Assembly (NCBI RefSeq): GCF_023278565.1
Contig: NC_064677.1
Location: 558,001-622,000, forward strand
Direction of reading: 5' to 3'
From: Colletotrichum lupini
Taxonomy: Eukaryota > Ascomycota > Sordariomycetes > Glomerellales > Glomerellaceae
Length of the DNA stretch: 64,000 nucleotides
Shown: positions 61,692-64,000 of the stretch, one piece after another
How positions within the stretch are numbered: position 1 is the stretch's first letter
Layout: every line of letters starts with the position of its first letter
Made by a program: the position numbers and the translations under genes
Notes under the pieces: model-generated
The model's database searches: none
The model's input: the letters and a program-made list of their open reading frames with translations, nothing else
Told to the model about the DNA's origin: nothing

Positions 61692-62590
61692 CTAGGTGTC
61701 TCGCGACTCTACCGCCGCGAAAGATTCGACAGTGTCGGCAATACAGTCCTCCAAAGTCCTATATTCCATTCCTAAGATGTTCACCGAACGTTGGGTGTTG
61801 ATAGAAAACACGTCTTCTGACAATTCTATGCTGTTGTCAGTAGTTGTCATTATCACGGAGCCTGTGTTCTCATAGCACTTACCACCACCTGGCAAATGTT
61901 CCGATGGCAGACTGACACGGTATTTGGCAGATCTTTTGCGAATTATGCCGATGATATCACGGTTCGAAAAGTGGCCGTTGGCGACGAAGAAGCGTTTGTT
62001 CCCGGCCTCGGGCTCTTCCATGGCCCGTACGTGGGCCAAAGCTATATCACGGACGTCGGCAAAAACGGGATACTAGTAGACATGAGCATACTTCTTGGTG
62101 AGTTAGGGTAATATGGGAAGCTAGACCTCGGCAGCGGGTATTTCGTTGTTCATCGATCCGTGGAAAAAGCTTCCTATGAACTGGTTTGACTCGCTAAGGG
62201 AGTCCAAATTGTTCAGACGCTGCAGCACCGGACCGAAAACAAGAGGTGGCAAAATGACGGACAGCGTGAAGCTCGGAGACTCTTCACTCTGAAAGTTCCA
62301 TGCCGCCTTCTCTGCAAATGTTTTGCTTGCTGCGGCATCTCGTTAGGGGCAGATGTGCGGGCTGTAGGCTCTAGGTCGGAAATTGCTTACCTGCGTAGCC
62401 TCTAGCTGGGTTCGCCAGTGCCTCCTCAGCTGTGATGGGGTTCCAGTCTGTCTCGTCGTACGTATGACCGGGCCGAAGACCTTTTGACATATCCAACATA
62501 GAGACAAAGGACCCCGTGATCACCTAAGACGAATCAGCCGCTATTGTAACTTGCCTGAGAGAGAGTTAGTCCATACCACTCGCTTGACCG

Positions 62591-63021
62591 CAGCGCTTAT
62601 ACCCATTCAAATCAATCAAACAAATAAGTCAAACAAACAGTCAAATATAGGAATTTTAGTAAGTCAAATAATCAAATATTCTAGCCTATATATTTAGTAT
62701 ATTTGATTAAATCTAGAATCTAAGGGTGGGCCCGAAAATACTAATAATATACCGAGAAAATACGGTAAAAAAAAGGGGCCGCCCGGACCCGGATTCGAAC
62801 ACCGGACCTCCGGTATTAAAGTGGGCCCGCCGAAAAAATTTCGGCGGCTCCGGCGCAGAATCCACTGCACCATTTACACCTCTAAACGGGCTATAGAAAA
62901 TTCTAGCAAATTAATCAAATATTCATTCAATAAGTCAAACAATCAAACATAGCGCGAGAAATCAGCCAAACAATCAAATATGAGGTTCATATTTGATTTG
63001 TTTGTATGGGTATAAGCGCTG
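62591..63021. mobile_element. hAT-type MITE, 431 bp, 8-bp TSD
   Basis: The inverted ends are CAGCGCTTATACCCAT. The perfect 8-bp duplication CTTGACCG lies at 62583-62590 and 63022-63029. CAG...CTG termini, an 8-bp target duplication and many subterminal CAAAT/CAAACA words fit a non-autonomous hAT element. There is no coding capacity. The core carries a GC-rich hairpin and a tRNA-like stretch, listed separately. Confidence 0.85.
62771..62883 (-). other. tRNA-like segment with A-box and B-box words
   Basis: On the minus strand TGGTGCAGTGG resembles a polymerase III A box, and GTTCGAATCC matches the B box, with a hairpin CCGCCGAAA...TTTCGGCGG between them. The arms do not pair as a complete cloverleaf, so this is not called a tRNA gene. 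A tRNA-derived SINE fragment captured in the MITE is possible. Confidence 0.35.
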
Positions 63022-63441
63022 CTTGACCGTCGGAGCCCCCGCCTTGATAGCTTGAAGAATGTTGGTGGTCCCATTAACAGCTTGGTTGATCAAGTCTGCC
63101 TGGATGTTTTTGACTTCGTATGTCACGGGGCTCGCAGTTTGTATGACTGCGTCGAAAGGGGGGTCAGACTGGACGGCCTCGTCAAAGGCCCCAAGTTGTC
63201 CAACGTCGGGGACGAAGACAAAGCCCAACTTATCGGGCGAATATCCAGAGAATGATTTACTGATTATATCTACCTTGGCCTGCTTTCGTACAGTTGTGAT
63301 TACTGAGTGGCTAGTCGTATGTCAGTGAGAGCTGACCTATCGCGCGAGTGCCTGGAAGAGAGTCTACTCTTGCTCCAGTAGCACCTTGATTATGTGCATA
63401 GCTATGAAGCCGCTGCCACCGGTAAGGAGCACATGTGCCAT

Positions 63442-64000
63442 TCTTTTGTGATAGTTCGGGGTCGGTGTAAAGTTAGCTATAAGAAAGATGAGTGGTGGGT
63501 TCTAAAAGTCATGACATGTAGGAGGCTCATTTTATAGCAATGACTCTCAGCCACCTGATCTTTATCCATCCAGTACAGTAGACTCAGGATCAATATCTGA
63601 GGAGAAACGCGGATTTGATTATCTCCATGGTGGTTATCACTGACTACCGGGTTGCAGCGACGGCGAAAGTCTTTACATCCGGATCATGGGCCCAGTCTTG
63701 GAGGGGCAAGCCCGGACAAGGTGTCCAGAATGAGGACAGGGACGGAGCTATCCGCACTCTAGCCTACCTTAACTGGCTGCTTCCGTTGCCCGGGCCTGTT
63801 TCGAATCACTGTCATCGTACAAAGACATCCGCCATCTTCACTATCTAAAGTACGTTAGCGTCTGCAACAGTAAGGTGGACAAATCTCTTGGCTGTTGGGT
63901 CGGATTGCGGCGGCCATAATGAAGATCTTGGCATCCCCCAGCTATTTACAATCCTGACATTCTTCTGTCGTCTCTACCAATACTATGCATTGAGCTAAAC
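63442..64000. other. Upstream flank of the reductase, no gene seen
   Basis: 559 bases to the window end. A small frame at 63,615-63,848 has no support. Confidence 0.4.

Larger units (their letters stand above)
61692..63441 (-). pseudogene. NAD(P)-dependent short-chain reductase (DFR-like), split by a MITE
   Basis: Exons are 63441-63368, 63310-62577 (containing the MITE 62591-63021), 62523-62391, 62329-62127, 62072-61883 and 61692-61825. Leaving out the MITE and one 8-bp duplicate, the exons sum to 1,029 bases (342 aa), the normal extended-SDR length. It starts with the Rossmann motif LLTGGSGFIA. The catalytic YxxxK is YAASK, formed across an intron using the GCCGCAG acceptor. These enzymes reduce ketones or aldehydes such as dihydroflavonols and methylglyoxal. 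With the MITE in place the frame runs 14 residues into it and stops at 62974-62976, leaving about 136 aa without the catalytic tyrosine. It could only work if the MITE were spliced out. Confidence 0.82.

Noticed and set aside
62771..62883. Functional tRNA gene
   Set aside because: The acceptor and T arms do not pair as required and the A box lacks a matching acceptor strand.

Overview
The window comes from a filamentous ascomycete (Pezizomycotina, probably Sordariomycetes). Protein genes carry short GT-AG introns of about 45-75 bases. The gene set is typical of these fungi: a CYP505-type P450-reductase fusion, a HET-domain protein, DHA2 drug transporters, OYE reductases and small secreted proteins. 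Large blocks are extremely AT/TpA rich with no open frames, as expected for transposons destroyed by repeat-induced point mutation (RIP). The species cannot be fixed from the sequence.

Layout. 256-3634: a decayed 3.36 kb TIR DNA transposon with an 8-bp target duplication. 4829-5047: a broken small secreted cysteine-rich gene. 5271-16489: four intact metabolic genes, namely a DHA2 transporter, a cysteine synthase-rhodanese fusion, an old-yellow-enzyme reductase and a CYP505-like self-sufficient P450. 16719-24151: a RIP-mutated Ty1/copia element with a CAATA target duplication. 25526-28120: a fumonisin-Fum8-like two-domain alpha-oxoamine synthase (AOS) interrupted by two in-frame stops. 28884-30901: a decayed Fot1/pogo-like element. 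32789-35318: a small secreted repeat protein, an unknown gene and a CsbD-like gene. 35636-48958: two nested decayed copia elements. 49109-50340: a broken proline-rich gene. 50628-59293: a HET protein, an FAD monooxygenase, a class II aldolase, a 3-hydroxyisobutyrate-dehydrogenase-like enzyme and a secreted poly-lysine protein. 61692-63441: a short-chain reductase gene split by a 431-bp hAT-type MITE.

Working idea. The genes from 5271 to 28120 look like one secondary-metabolite locus. With the copia element removed, the P450 and the AOS are divergent neighbours sharing about 1.6 kb. AOS plus CYP505 recalls sphinganine-analog (fumonisin/AAL-type) pathways, but no polyketide synthase lies here and the AOS is broken. 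The cysteine synthase-rhodanese fusion and the unusual OYE have no counterpart in the fumonisin cluster as I know it. The locus is therefore either a decaying relative or a different amino-acid/lipid pathway. Gene breakage by C-to-T-type nonsense changes and by transposon insertion recurs across the window.
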